The position numbers were made by a program, and so were the translations under genes. From CAYMLL01 sp964390645 (GTDB lineage: Bacteria; Planctomycetota; UBA8108), in assembly GCA_964390645.1 (NCBI GenBank), contig CAYMLL010000048.1, forward strand, positions 1 to 32,004: a stretch of DNA of 32,004 nucleotides, given 5' to 3'. Positions 14,649 through 23,354 of the stretch are shown here, one piece after another (the first letter of the stretch is position 1; each line of letters opens with the position of its first letter). The notes under the pieces were generated by a model. The model was not told the origin of the DNA. It was given only the letters and a program-made list of their open reading frames with translations, and searched no databases.

Positions 14649-16198
14649 GACTCGGCCGCCGTCAGAAGATCATCCTCGCGGTCACTGGCTGCGCCTTCTT
14701 CGCCATCGTGCTCGTCGTCGTCGCTCGCCGGTACTGGCCGCTCGGGAGGGCGACGCTGGAGGTCTCGCGCGAGATCACGTACCTGACCGGGCCGCTGAAC
14801 GCGGACGGCACCGTCGACTACCTCTCCGTCGTGGAGGCCGAGATGTCCGCCGGCGTCACCCGGAAGGACAACGCCGCAGTGCTGATTCTCCGCGCGCTCG
14901 GACCGGACTTCCTGACGCCGACGATGCGCTCCGAGGCCCTTTCGGCGCTCGGGCTGGAGTCCTTGCCCGAGCGCGGCGCGTACTTCCGTCCGTACAACGA
15001 CTTCCTGCTCGCGGGGGGGGACGCGAAGACGCGCGCCAAGTCCGTTGACCTCGCCGCGTCGCAGGTGCTCGCGTCGACGCGAGCGCCGTGGACGCGTGCG
15101 CAGCACTCCCGGCTCGCGGACTGGATCGACGGGAGCGCGCCGGCGCTCGATCTGCTCGTGGAGGCATCGTCCCGCGACCACCTCCACTTCCCGGTCTTCT
15201 CGCTCATGGAGCCGGCGCGCATCTCGCAGATCGAGCCGGCTCCGCGCCTCGTGCGCCTGCGGCTCGCCGCACAGGCACTCGCGTCCCGCGCGCTCCTGCG
15301 GGCCGGGTCCGGCGAGATGGTCGCGGCGTGGAAGGATGTCGTCGCGATCCTCCGTCTCGCCAGGCTGATGCAGCACGGTCTGAGGCGCATCGAGCTGACC
15401 GCCGCTCTCGGAATGGAGATCGAGGGCGCGCTGAGGACCGCGAAGGTGATCCTCGCGTCGAAGGACGTCCCCGCCGCGATCGCCGTGCAGGCGCTGCGCG
15501 AGCTCGAGGCGACGCCGGCTCCGCCGTTGCCGGGCCGCGCGGTTCGCCTCGAGCGTCTCTTGACGCTGGACATCTTCCAGTCGCTCTGGTCCGAGGCGCG
15601 CGCGCCCGCCGGATCCGGACAGCTCGACGGGATCGACGGGCATGTCATCGACCCCGCTGCCTTCGTCGTCGCGAATCGGGTGCTCGACGAGGTCGAGGAG
15701 GCTCTGGCGGCACCGTCGCTGCTTGCTCGCATCGAGCGAGTCGGGGCTCTCGACAGGGCGCACAGGCGACGGCTCGACGAGTCGAGCGAGCGCACGGTGA
15801 CCGGCGGCTTCCGTGCCTTCGCGAGCGCCGCGCAGCGACGGTACGCGCTGACGGAGCATCTGCTCCGCCGCTCGCTCACCCCGATGCTCTCGGCGCTCGC
15901 GAGCATCGTCTACATCCGCGGCCGCGCCGACGTCGACGAGAGGCTGGTTCGCATAGGACTCCACCTCGAGATGCATCGCCACCGCGACGGCGAGTATCCC
16001 CGCAGCCTCGACTTGCTGCCGGCGGAGCTGCGAGACGATCCGTTCATCGACGGAGCCTTGCGCTACCGCCGCGAGGAAGGCGGCGGCTACACGCTTCTCA
16101 GCGTCGGAGTCGACGGTGTCGAGGGCGGCGGGAACGCGGTCGGCAGCATCTTCGAGCGCGACCTGATCCTCCGCAAGTCGGCTACTGCGGCGGACTGA
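14645..16198 (+). CDS. Planctomycete-type membrane protein of unknown function
   Basis: 517 residues if translation begins at TTG 14645, which overlaps the preceding TGA (TTGA); this start places a basic tail (MRLGRRQK) right before a single membrane segment (about residues 9-27). Residues about 44-80 carry ITYLTGPLNADGTVDYLSVV and GVTRKDNAAVLILRALGPDF, an opening I recognise from large families of uncharacterised planctomycete proteins. The remainder is mostly helical, with LHLEMHRHRDGEYPRSLDLL near the end, a motif shared with the same families. No enzyme motif is seen. Its end overlaps the convergent cytochrome gene by 17 bp. Function unknown; the coupled HEAT protein is the best clue. Confidence 0.78.
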   Translation: MRLGRRQKIILAVTGCAFFAIVLVVVARRYWPLGRATLEVSREITYLTGPLNADGTVDYLSVVEAEMSAGVTRKDNAAVLILRALGPDFLTPTMRSEALSALGLESLPERGAYFRPYNDFLLAGGDAKTRAKSVDLAASQVLASTRAPWTRAQHSRLADWIDGSAPALDLLVEASSRDHLHFPVFSLMEPARISQIEPAPRLVRLRLAAQALASRALLRAGSGEMVAAWKDVVAILRLARLMQHGLRRIELTAALGMEIEGALRTAKVILASKDVPAAIAVQALRELEATPAPPLPGRAVRLERLLTLDIFQSLWSEARAPAGSGQLDGIDGHVIDPAAFVVANRVLDEVEEALAAPSLLARIERVGALDRAHRRRLDESSERTVTGGFRAFASAAQRRYALTEHLLRRSLTPMLSALASIVYIRGRADVDERLVRIGLHLEMHRHRDGEYPRSLDLLPAELRDDPFIDGALRYRREEGGGYTLLSVGVDGVEGGGNAVGSIFERDLILRKSATAAD

Positions 16199-18347
16199 TC
16201 GCTCGCCCCTGGAGCAGCCACTGCCAGATCGCCTCGAACTGCCGGCGTGCGTCGCCGTCGTAGTAATTCGTGAAGGGGCTCTTGCCTTCGAGGTCGGCGA
16301 ACTGCGGCATGCGCGAGTCGCGCACGACGCGGCCGGGGTTGAGCATCCAGCGCTGGAAGTGCTCGCGGCGCAGCCGCTCCACCGTGTACTGGAAGTTGAC
16401 GCCGGGGACCTCGAAGACGGAGTCGGCGCCGCTGTCGCCGGCGGCGTGACACGACATGCACGCGAAGCCGCCATCGCGCAGCACGAGCTTCTTGCCGATC
16501 GCTGCCTTCCGTGCGTCGGACTCCGGAACGGGTGGAGCCTTCGGCGTGTGACCGTGCTCGAGCGCCAGACCCTCCGCGATGCCGGCCGCGCGGATCGGGA
16601 ACTTCGGCATGCGCGACTTCAGCCAGGGCCGAACGTGGTAGCCGAGCTCGCCGGAGAGGAACTTCCTCGTCCACTCCGGACGCAGCTTCTCGCCGGTCCA
16701 AGTCAACGGCGGACGATTCTGCACGACGCTGAACTCGACCCCCGGCACGCCGCCGAGCGGATCGTCCTTCTTGCGGTCGTCGTCGGGGATCAGGTGCGCG
16801 ACCTCGTCCTCGTGGTCGGACCAGATCGCCGCGGCGTTGTCGCGCGCATGGCAAGCGCCGCAGCGCAGCGCCTTCATCTGCCGGGCGGCGAACTCGACCG
16901 CGTTGTCCTCTTCGAAGAGGGCCGCGCCGACTCCGAGAGACACCTTCAGCGCGTCGCGCTCCGTGTCGTCGAGTTGCAACCGGGGAGCTTTCCCACGCAT
17001 CGCCGGATCGGTCGCGAGGCAGCCGCGCCGGCTCCGATCGGAGCTGAGGTCCACCAGCGACCCGGCGGACCGCCGCGAAATCTCATCGCCGAGCCCGTGA
17101 CAGTTCGCACAGCCGAGGTCGGCGACGAGCTTCGCTCCCGTCGCGGCTTCGAGTCCCGCGGGCGGCTCGATCGCCGTCGGTTCGCGCGAGCTCGAGAGAA
17201 CGAAAGCGACGACGGCGACCGCTTCCGCGCGCGAGAGGCGGAAGTCCGGCATGCGGATCCACTTGTATCGCGCGTCAGGATCTCGCAGGAACTCGATGAG
17301 CGCCGCGGCGCTCCACTTCTCGGCCACGTGGTCGAGCGAGAGGCGGTCGTCATCGTCCTCCTCGCTTTTCGGATTCGGCAGCGACGACAGCGAGTGACAG
17401 CCGATGCAGCCGAGGTCCGCGAACAGCGCTCCGCCGAGCTTCCTCGACTTCGCGAGAGCCAGGGGTGAGACCGTCGCGCTCCTTGTCGAGCTCGGCTTCA
17501 GGCTGTCGAGGTACGCCGCGATCTGCCACGCGCGCAGGTCGATGCCCTCGTGCGATGGTCCGTCACCGGCGTCGAGGAGCGCCGGCATCGTGGCGTTCCT
17601 GCGTACGGAGCGCGGGTCGGCGACCCAGCGCGCGAGCCACGCGAGGCCGTACCTTCCGCCGATGTCCTGCAGTGACGGGGCGTCCATCCCGAGCTCGGGC
17701 ATCGCGCGCCGCGGCTTCCACGACGGTTCGTGGCAGCGTCCGCAGCGTCGCGTCGCGATCAGCTCGCGTCCCCTGCGCAGGCTCGCGCCGAGCGCCAGGT
17801 CCTCGTTCGTCGGATCGTGGTAGAGCACGGTCGGTGGGACCGGCTCGCGCGTCCAGTCGAATGAGGACCAGTAGAGCCGCACGAAGCCGTCCCCCTTTGC
17901 GGGTCCCTGGTACGTCGCCACCAGCGGCACGTGTCCGCCCTCGAGCTCGATCTTCGCGGGCTGCGCCTCCGAGAGGTCGTCGCCCTCGATCCGGAGCACC
18001 TCGCGGCCGCCGAGCGTCAGCTCGAACCTGCCGCGCCCCTCGAGGCTGAAGGTGAACTCGTCGGCGAGATCGATCTCGAGGAAGCCGCTCCAGTGATGGA
18101 CGAACCGTGCCGGCCCGCGGAACAGCCCGGGAGTGTGACCCTCCGGCGTGTAGGCCGCCACCAGGCGCGACGTGCGACAGTCGGCCGGGGACGACTCCCC
18201 GCCGTCTCGTGCGGGTCGAAAGCAGACCTGGAGCCCGGGCGCCAGGGGCCGCTCCTCCTCGGCGTTCCCGATATCGGCGAGCGACACGAGTGCTGTGGCG
18301 CAGAGGAGAACGCGGAGTCGGTGGATGGTCGCTTCGGAGCAGTGCAT
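16182..18347 (-). CDS. PA14-domain pentahaem cytochrome c
   Basis: 721 residues from ATG 18347, chosen so that the signal peptide (LRVLLCATALVSLADIGNA) is N-terminal. An in-frame ATG at 18428 has AGGAGG only 3 nt upstream and would add 27 residues. Residues about 35-175 resemble a PA14/sugar-binding beta domain (GFLEIDLADEFTFSLEGRGR). Five CxxCH haem sites follow: 202 (CGRCH), 314 (CIGCH), 413 (CANCH), 496 (CGACH) and 630 (CMSCH). Methionines that could be distal ligands occur in NATMPALL, IRMPDF, SRMPKF and SRMPQF. The protein is expected in the periplasm, transferring electrons; the PA14 domain may bind polysaccharide. This cytochrome layout is typical of planctomycete exported proteins with unknown substrates. 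Confidence 0.87.
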   Translation of the reverse strand: MHCSEATIHRLRVLLCATALVSLADIGNAEEERPLAPGLQVCFRPARDGGESSPADCRTSRLVAAYTPEGHTPGLFRGPARFVHHWSGFLEIDLADEFTFSLEGRGRFELTLGGREVLRIEGDDLSEAQPAKIELEGGHVPLVATYQGPAKGDGFVRLYWSSFDWTREPVPPTVLYHDPTNEDLALGASLRRGRELIATRRCGRCHEPSWKPRRAMPELGMDAPSLQDIGGRYGLAWLARWVADPRSVRRNATMPALLDAGDGPSHEGIDLRAWQIAAYLDSLKPSSTRSATVSPLALAKSRKLGGALFADLGCIGCHSLSSLPNPKSEEDDDDRLSLDHVAEKWSAAALIEFLRDPDARYKWIRMPDFRLSRAEAVAVVAFVLSSSREPTAIEPPAGLEAATGAKLVADLGCANCHGLGDEISRRSAGSLVDLSSDRSRRGCLATDPAMRGKAPRLQLDDTERDALKVSLGVGAALFEEDNAVEFAARQMKALRCGACHARDNAAAIWSDHEDEVAHLIPDDDRKKDDPLGGVPGVEFSVVQNRPPLTWTGEKLRPEWTRKFLSGELGYHVRPWLKSRMPKFPIRAAGIAEGLALEHGHTPKAPPVPESDARKAAIGKKLVLRDGGFACMSCHAAGDSGADSVFEVPGVNFQYTVERLRREHFQRWMLNPGRVVRDSRMPQFADLEGKSPFTNYYDGDARRQFEAIWQWLLQGRAISPPQ

Positions 18348-18396
18348 TACCGGAAGGTGGGCCCCGCTGGGCGGTCGGGTCGGGTCGCCGTCTTCG

Positions 18397-18424
18397 AGCA
18401 TACCCCGAAGCCGCCGGCGGGCAA
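18397..18424 (-). promoter_or_regulatory. Possible promoter of the pentahaem cytochrome gene
   Basis: Minus strand: TTGCCC (18424-18419), 16-bp spacer, TATGCT (18402-18397). This is a 4/6 -35 and 4/6 to 5/6 -10. It lies inside the longer reading frame that would start at 18428, so if real it supports the start at 18347. Confidence 0.3.
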
Positions 18425-18475
18425 CCATGAGCCTCCTGTCCTCGGGGCCTCGACCACGGGGAAGGTGGAAGGGGC

Positions 18476-18505
18476 TTGTGCGATCGTTGGCGGTCGTCTT
18501 AGAAT
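18476..18505 (+). promoter_or_regulatory. Promoter of the ABC importer/dehydratase operon
   Basis: TTGTGC (18476-18481), 18-bp spacer, TAGAAT (18500-18505). The -10 matches 5/6. Transcription would start near 18512, giving a leader of about 53 nt with AGGAG at 18552-18556 before ATG 18565. I looked for and did not find a cobalamin riboswitch in this leader. Confidence 0.45.
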
Positions 18506-18564
18506 CAGCGCCCTCATCCTCTCGGATCGCGAATCCAGCTCACAGAAACACAGGAGCTCAGGCG

Positions 18565-19656
18565 ATGTCGCTGGCGAGCCGTCTCGGTCGTTGGGCCTCT
18601 CTTGTTGTTGTATGTGTCCTGATCTCTTCGGGTTGTGGCGACGCGGGGCCGCAGCTGAAGCGCATCATTATTCTGACCAACGGCACCTCGCCGTTCTGGG
18701 ATGCCGCCAAGATCGGCGCGCAGGACGCCGCGAAGGATCTGGACGTCGAGGGCGCGGGACTTCGTGTCGTCGTCGACACGAACGACTTCTCCGACACCGG
18801 GCAGATCAACAAGCTCCGCGAATACCAGGGCATGACGGACGTCGTCGCCGTCGGTATCTCGGTGACGAACGCCGAGAACGCGGCGATCGCCGACGAGATG
18901 CGCAAGCTGCGCACGAGCGGCATTCACGTGATCACCATCGACTCGGACGTCGATCGCGAGAACGACCGCAACGCTCGTCACGCCTACATCGGCACCGACA
19001 ACCTCTACGGCGGTCGGGAGCTTGGCAAGGCGGCGAAGGGGCTGAAGCCCGGCGGCTCCGAGTACTGTACCTTCGTCGGCCTCAAGGGCGCGGCGAACGC
19101 CAAGGAGCGCATCGGCGGCTTCGGTGAGGGCGCCGGTGCGGGCTTCACGCAGAAGGAGAGCTTCGGCGACGACGGGGATCCCGACGTCGCGCGCAAGAAC
19201 GTGCGCGACGCCATCGATCGTAACGAGGCGCTCGGCATGCTCGTGGGCATCTGGTCGTACAACGCCCCGGCGATCGTCGACATCGTCAAGCAGCTCGACC
19301 GTCGCAAGGACTTCACGATCTGCTGCTTCGACGCCGAGCCGGTCGCGATCGACCACATGGAGGCCGGTATGATCGACGTCCTCGCGGTGCAGAATCCCTA
19401 CAAGATGGGTTACGAGGGGGTGCGGCTCCTGAAGGCCCTCCACGAGGGGGACACGGCGGCCGAAGACGCGATGCGCGGGCGCATGAAGGGTGCGGGCGAG
19501 GTCGCCGACGCCGATGTCTTCGACACCGGCTTGAAGATCATCGTTCCCGACGGCGACTCGCCGCTCGACAAGGTGGAACTCGGAGCCGTCACCCAGAAGA
19601 TGAAGCTGGCGAAGTTCAAGGAGTGGCTCAAGTCGAAGGGACTGACCGGATCCTGA
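18565..19656 (+). CDS. Sugar/polyol ABC importer, substrate-binding lipoprotein (RbsB-like)
   Basis: 363 residues from ATG 18565, preceded by AGGAG at a spacing of 8. The signal peptide ends in lipobox SSGC (Cys24), so the protein is lipid-anchored in the periplasmic space. From residue about 32 it is a type 1 periplasmic binding protein: IIILTNGTSPFWDAAKIGAQ, VAVGISVTNAENAAIADEM, VITIDSDVD, YIGTDNLYGGRELGKAAKGL, ICCFDAEPVAIDHMEAG and VQNPYKMGYEGVRLL are the usual blocks lining the hinge and ligand pocket of ribose/galactose-type receptors. Ligand cannot be read directly; the dehydratase further down the operon suggests a polyol, diol or a sugar that yields one. The permease follows after 25 nt. 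Confidence 0.92.
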   Translation: MSLASRLGRWASLVVVCVLISSGCGDAGPQLKRIIILTNGTSPFWDAAKIGAQDAAKDLDVEGAGLRVVVDTNDFSDTGQINKLREYQGMTDVVAVGISVTNAENAAIADEMRKLRTSGIHVITIDSDVDRENDRNARHAYIGTDNLYGGRELGKAAKGLKPGGSEYCTFVGLKGAANAKERIGGFGEGAGAGFTQKESFGDDGDPDVARKNVRDAIDRNEALGMLVGIWSYNAPAIVDIVKQLDRRKDFTICCFDAEPVAIDHMEAGMIDVLAVQNPYKMGYEGVRLLKALHEGDTAAEDAMRGRMKGAGEVADADVFDTGLKIIVPDGDSPLDKVELGAVTQKMKLAKFKEWLKSKGLTGS

Positions 19657-19681
19657 GCCGACTCCGCGGAAGAGGTGCTTC

Positions 19682-20944
19682 ATGCTCGAGGGCCAGCGAG
19701 GCGACTTTGCCTCCATCTGGAAGCGGCACGGGAACGAGCTCGGTCTGCTGATCGCGATTCTGGCGGTGGTCGGCCTGACGATCGGGCTCGATGACGCGGC
19801 CAGCTTCTGGGACAAGGCCTACGTCGCCAAGCCCTGGTACAACGCCAAGGAGATCCTGCGACACGCGTCGATCCTCGGGATCTTCGCCATGGGCGCGGGC
19901 ATCGTCATCGTCTCCGGCGGCATCGACCTCTCGAGCGGCTCGATGATCGCTCTCAGCGGCGCCGTGTGCGCGTCGTTCATCTTCGGGCTCGTTCCTGCTG
20001 ACGAGCAGGGGCACCCGATCACTCGTGACGTCGACATCTGGATCATCGCCGTTGCGATCGCCGGAACCCTTGTTGTCGCGTTCCTGATCGGCAGCTTCCA
20101 CTCGTGGCTGATCACGGTGATACGGCTGCCACCCTTCATAGCGACCCTCGCGTCGCTCGTCGGATTGCGCAGTCTCGCCCGTGTGCTCGTTCAGGATGTC
20201 AACGGAGCCTTCTCGCCGAACCGCAACACGCAGATCTACATCCGTGACGACTTCTTCAAGTCGCTCGGTGGCACCTGGTGGATTCCTCTGGTGATCTTCC
20301 TGGGGATCTCGACGATCCTGCTGGTCCTGATGAGCAAGACCGCCCTCGGGCGGCACCTCTACGCGATCGGCGGCAACGAGGACGCGGCCCGGCTCAGCGG
20401 CATTCGCACCGAGCGGCTCAAGTGGCTCGCGTACTGCATCGGGACCGTCACCGCCGCGATTGCCGGGATCCTCTACTCGAGCTACGTCGGTGGCGCCATG
20501 CCGGACCGTCAGGGGCTCGGTTACGAGCTCAACGCGATCGCGGCGTCGGTCGTCGGCGGCTGCTCCCTGGCGGGGGGTATCGGCACGATTCCGGGTATCA
20601 TGCTCGGGGCGCTGTTCTTGCGCGTCGTGATCGACTCGGTGTCGAAGACGGTCAAGAACAACCCGGACGAGTTCCAGGGACTCATCGTCGGGCTCCTCGT
20701 CGTGCTCGCGGTCACCTTCAACGAGCTGCGAGGCAAGGGCGGCGCACGCAAGCAGTTCCTGCCCGGCGCGCTCGGCGTGGTGAACATCGTCGTCATGACG
20801 GTGCTCGCCGGCACCGTCGTCATCGTCATTTCGAGCGACCACAAGCTGTTGAAGGGGGTGCTCGTTGCGGGGGCCGCGCTGGTCGCTCTCTGCGTGCTCA
20901 AGGCCGTCGAGGTCCGGTCTGCGCGCAAGGAGCGTCAGGCCTGA
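19682..20944 (+). CDS. Sugar/polyol ABC importer, permease (RbsC-like)
   Basis: 420 residues from ATG 19682 with GGAAGAGG upstream. It has about ten to twelve hydrophobic segments and the family signature IVIVSGGIDLSSGSMIALSG (about residues 74-93), then RLPPFIATLASL, LYAIGGNEDAARLSGI and VVGGCSLAGGIGTIPGIMLG, as in RbsC/AraH-type permeases. It is about 100 residues longer than typical RbsC: there is a long loop (about 100-120, 170-200) and two extra C-terminal membrane segments (about 358-381 and 387-406) after the normal end. It sits in the inner membrane with the ATPase encoded next. Confidence 0.92.
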   Translation: MLEGQRGDFASIWKRHGNELGLLIAILAVVGLTIGLDDAASFWDKAYVAKPWYNAKEILRHASILGIFAMGAGIVIVSGGIDLSSGSMIALSGAVCASFIFGLVPADEQGHPITRDVDIWIIAVAIAGTLVVAFLIGSFHSWLITVIRLPPFIATLASLVGLRSLARVLVQDVNGAFSPNRNTQIYIRDDFFKSLGGTWWIPLVIFLGISTILLVLMSKTALGRHLYAIGGNEDAARLSGIRTERLKWLAYCIGTVTAAIAGILYSSYVGGAMPDRQGLGYELNAIAASVVGGCSLAGGIGTIPGIMLGALFLRVVIDSVSKTVKNNPDEFQGLIVGLLVVLAVTFNELRGKGGARKQFLPGALGVVNIVVMTVLAGTVVIVISSDHKLLKGVLVAGAALVALCVLKAVEVRSARKERQA

Positions 20945-20967
20945 AGCCGCTCGGCGCTGGTAGTGAC

Positions 20968-22485
20968 GTGAGCGAATCGCCACTCATCTGCATCCGGAAC
21001 GTCACGAAGCGCTTCTCCGGCGTGATCGCGCTCTCTGACGTGACGCTGGACATCACCCAGGGCGAGTGTCACTCGATCTGCGGCGAGAACGGCGCCGGCA
21101 AGAGTACGCTGATGAAGATCCTCTCCGGAGTGATCACCGGGTACGAAGGCGAGCTTCTGGTTCGCGGCGAGCCCGTTCGCTTCGGTGGCACGCGCGACGC
21201 GGAAGTGGCGGGCATCAGCATCATCCATCAGGAGCTGAACCTCGTCGAGGAGCTCTCCGTCGCCGCGAACGTCTTTCTCGGTCGCGAGATCTCCGGCGGG
21301 CTCGGCGTGCTCGACGACCGCGCGATGGAGCGCGCAACGGTCGAGCTGCTCGAGAAGCTCGAGTGCGAGGTCGACCCCCGGCAGTCGGCGGGATCGCTGC
21401 GCGTTGGCGATCAGCAGCTCATCGAGATTGCCAAGGCACTGTCGCTCGAGAGCGAGATCCTGATCATGGACGAGCCGACCAGCGCGCTGACGGAATCGGA
21501 GGTCGAGCGGCTCTACCGCGTCATCGCGCGGCTGCGCGAGCGTGGCGTGACGATCCTCTACATCTCGCACAAGATGGGCGAGATCTTCCGGATCTCCGAT
21601 CGCATCACGGTGCTGCGGGACGGGGAGCTGGTGGTGACGCTGGCGCGGGAGGACACGGACCCGAAGCGCGTGACGCACCTGATGGTCGGTCGCGAGATCG
21701 AGTCGACCCGCTTCGACGAGCCTCGCGATCCGGGAGACGTCGTGCTGGCGGTCGAGGGGCTGTCGCTGCCCTGGCCGGGTCACGCGAAGCGGTGGCGGCT
21801 CGAGAACGTCTCCTTCGAGCTGCGTCGCGGCGAGATCCTCGGCTTCGCGGGGCTCATGGGAGCGGGACGAACGGAGCTGCTCGAGTGCATCTTCGGGTCG
21901 AGCGAGCAGGTGCCGCAGGGTCGCATCCGCCTCGACGGCGAGGACGTCCACTTCCGTCACCCCGAGGAGGCGATGGCCGCGGGCGTCGCGCTCATCACCG
22001 AGGACCGCAAGCGCTTCGGCGTCTTCGCGCAGATGAACGTGCGCGAGAACATCTCGATGTGCACGCTCGACCGGGTGGTGCGCGGCGGCATCCTCGATGT
22101 GCGCGCCGAGTCGCGGCTGGTCGGTGGCGCGGTCGATCAGCTCGCGATCAAGACCTCCGGTCAGGAGTCGTCGATCACGAGCCTCAGCGGCGGCAACCAG
22201 CAGAAGACGATCGTCGCTCGATGGCTGCTGACCGAGCCCATGGTGCTGCTGCTCGACGACCCGACACGGGGTGTCGATGTCGGAGCCAAGGCGGAGCTCT
22301 ACCGGCTGATGGACGGCCTCTGTCGCGACGGGATCAGCATCGTGCTGACGTCGAGCGAGCTGCCGGAGCTCCTCACGGTGTGCGATCGCATCCTGGTGCT
22401 CTGCGAGGGCCGGATGACCGGCGAGTTCAGCCGCGAGCAGGCGACGGAGCAAAAGATCATGGAAGCGGCGACGATGGTCGAGTAG
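20968..22485 (+). CDS. Sugar/polyol ABC importer, double ATPase (RbsA-like)
   Basis: 505 residues from GTG 20968, the usual RbsA/MglA length; the frame is open far upstream but only this start gives the family N-terminus (ICIRNVTKRFSGVIALSDV). First ATPase domain: Walker A GENGAGKST (39-47), signature-like LRVGDQQLIEIAKAL (144-158), Walker B LIMDEPTSAL (165-174), switch His in ILYISHKM. Second domain: degenerate Walker A GLMGAGRTE (about 295-303), as normal for this family, signature LSGGNQQKTIVARWL and LLLDDPTRGVDVGAK. It powers the permease at 19682. The start lies 23 nt after the permease stop with only a weak ribosome-binding site, so translational coupling is likely. Confidence 0.93.
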   Translation: MSESPLICIRNVTKRFSGVIALSDVTLDITQGECHSICGENGAGKSTLMKILSGVITGYEGELLVRGEPVRFGGTRDAEVAGISIIHQELNLVEELSVAANVFLGREISGGLGVLDDRAMERATVELLEKLECEVDPRQSAGSLRVGDQQLIEIAKALSLESEILIMDEPTSALTESEVERLYRVIARLRERGVTILYISHKMGEIFRISDRITVLRDGELVVTLAREDTDPKRVTHLMVGREIESTRFDEPRDPGDVVLAVEGLSLPWPGHAKRWRLENVSFELRRGEILGFAGLMGAGRTELLECIFGSSEQVPQGRIRLDGEDVHFRHPEEAMAAGVALITEDRKRFGVFAQMNVRENISMCTLDRVVRGGILDVRAESRLVGGAVDQLAIKTSGQESSITSLSGGNQQKTIVARWLLTEPMVLLLDDPTRGVDVGAKAELYRLMDGLCRDGISIVLTSSELPELLTVCDRILVLCEGRMTGEFSREQATEQKIMEAATMVE

Positions 22486-22532
22486 ACCGTCCGTACTCGC
22501 TGCGGTCGATCGGGGCGCAAGGAGGTGTCGAG

Positions 22533-23345
22533 ATGCGTGGACGTCCTCTCGGGTGGATCGCGGTGTCGTTGCTCCTCTGCCTCGCGTGCGGTTGTCGTGC
22601 GCGAGGTCCGGTCAATCCGTCCCTGTCGATCACGCTCGACGAGGCGGAGATCGCTCTGGAGGAGATGGCGGCCGACCCGATGCCGCTGGAGCGTCCGCTG
22701 ATCGTTCTCGGTGGCTTCATCGATCCCGGACTCGGTCCTTGGTGGGTGGGGCGACGCTTGCGCCGGCTGGTCAGCGACCCGGGCCGCATTCTCGAGATCA
22801 GCTTCGCGACCTGCTGTACGATCCGGGAGTGTCGCGAGAGGACGATCGCGGCGGTCGACGCCGCCTTCGCGAGCGACGATCCGGACTGGACGACGGAGGT
22901 CGATGTCGTCGGGTTGTCGCTCGGTGGAGTCATCGCGCGAGAAGCGTGCGCGCCGGCTCCCGCGGGCTCCACGAGCCGGCGACGCCTGCGCGTCGCGCGG
23001 ATCTTCTCGTTGAGCTCGCCGCATCGTGGCGCGAGCCTGGCGGGTGCCCCTCTCGTCCACCCGCTGCAGGAGGATCTGCGTCCGGCATCCGACCTCGTTC
23101 GGCGCCTCGACGACGAGTACCGCACCGCGACCTACGAGCTCTTCGCGTACGTGCGGCTCGGCGATTTCTGGATCGGCCCCGAGAATGCGGCGCCCTTCGG
23201 CGAGACGCCGTGGTGGCTGTCGAACGGTCTCTTCAACTCCGCGCACGACATGGGCTGCATCGACGTGCGCGCGCACGCGGACATCGCGCGGCGGCTGCGT
23301 TCGGAGGCTCCGTACGCGACGAGGCCACCGGCGCCGATTCCCTGA
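22533..23345 (+). CDS. Exported alpha/beta-hydrolase-like (lipase/esterase) protein
   Basis: 270 residues from ATG 22533, which has the strongest ribosome-binding site in the window (AAGGAGGTG, 22519-22527). The N-terminus is a signal peptide with a cysteine-rich end (LLLCLACGC), probably a lipoprotein. PLIVLGGFIDPG (about 55-66) is the first strand and oxyanion-type turn; VVGLSLGGV (125-133) is the nucleophile elbow GxSxG with Ser129; IFSLSSPHRGA (158-168) resembles the region after it in triacylglycerol lipases; Asp211 and His238 (FNSAHDM) are candidates for the other catalytic residues. It may release a diol, glycerol or polyol from an ester outside the cytoplasm, which would fit its place between importer and dehydratase; that is inference. 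Confidence 0.75.
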   Translation: MRGRPLGWIAVSLLLCLACGCRARGPVNPSLSITLDEAEIALEEMAADPMPLERPLIVLGGFIDPGLGPWWVGRRLRRLVSDPGRILEISFATCCTIRECRERTIAAVDAAFASDDPDWTTEVDVVGLSLGGVIAREACAPAPAGSTSRRRLRVARIFSLSSPHRGASLAGAPLVHPLQEDLRPASDLVRRLDDEYRTATYELFAYVRLGDFWIGPENAAPFGETPWWLSNGLFNSAHDMGCIDVRAHADIARRLRSEAPYATRPPAPIP

Positions 23346-23354
23346 CCTTCCCGG

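Noticed and set aside
14639..16474. 611-codon minus-strand frame opposite the membrane-protein gene
   Set aside because: Arg/Ala/Glu-rich shadow without motifs; the plus-strand frame has a membrane segment and a known family opening.
18348..18564. Cobalamin riboswitch ahead of the importer/dehydratase operon
   Set aside because: I looked here, at 23346-23408 and at 26051-26336 for a B12-box and its conserved stems and found none by eye; a covariance-model search would settle it.
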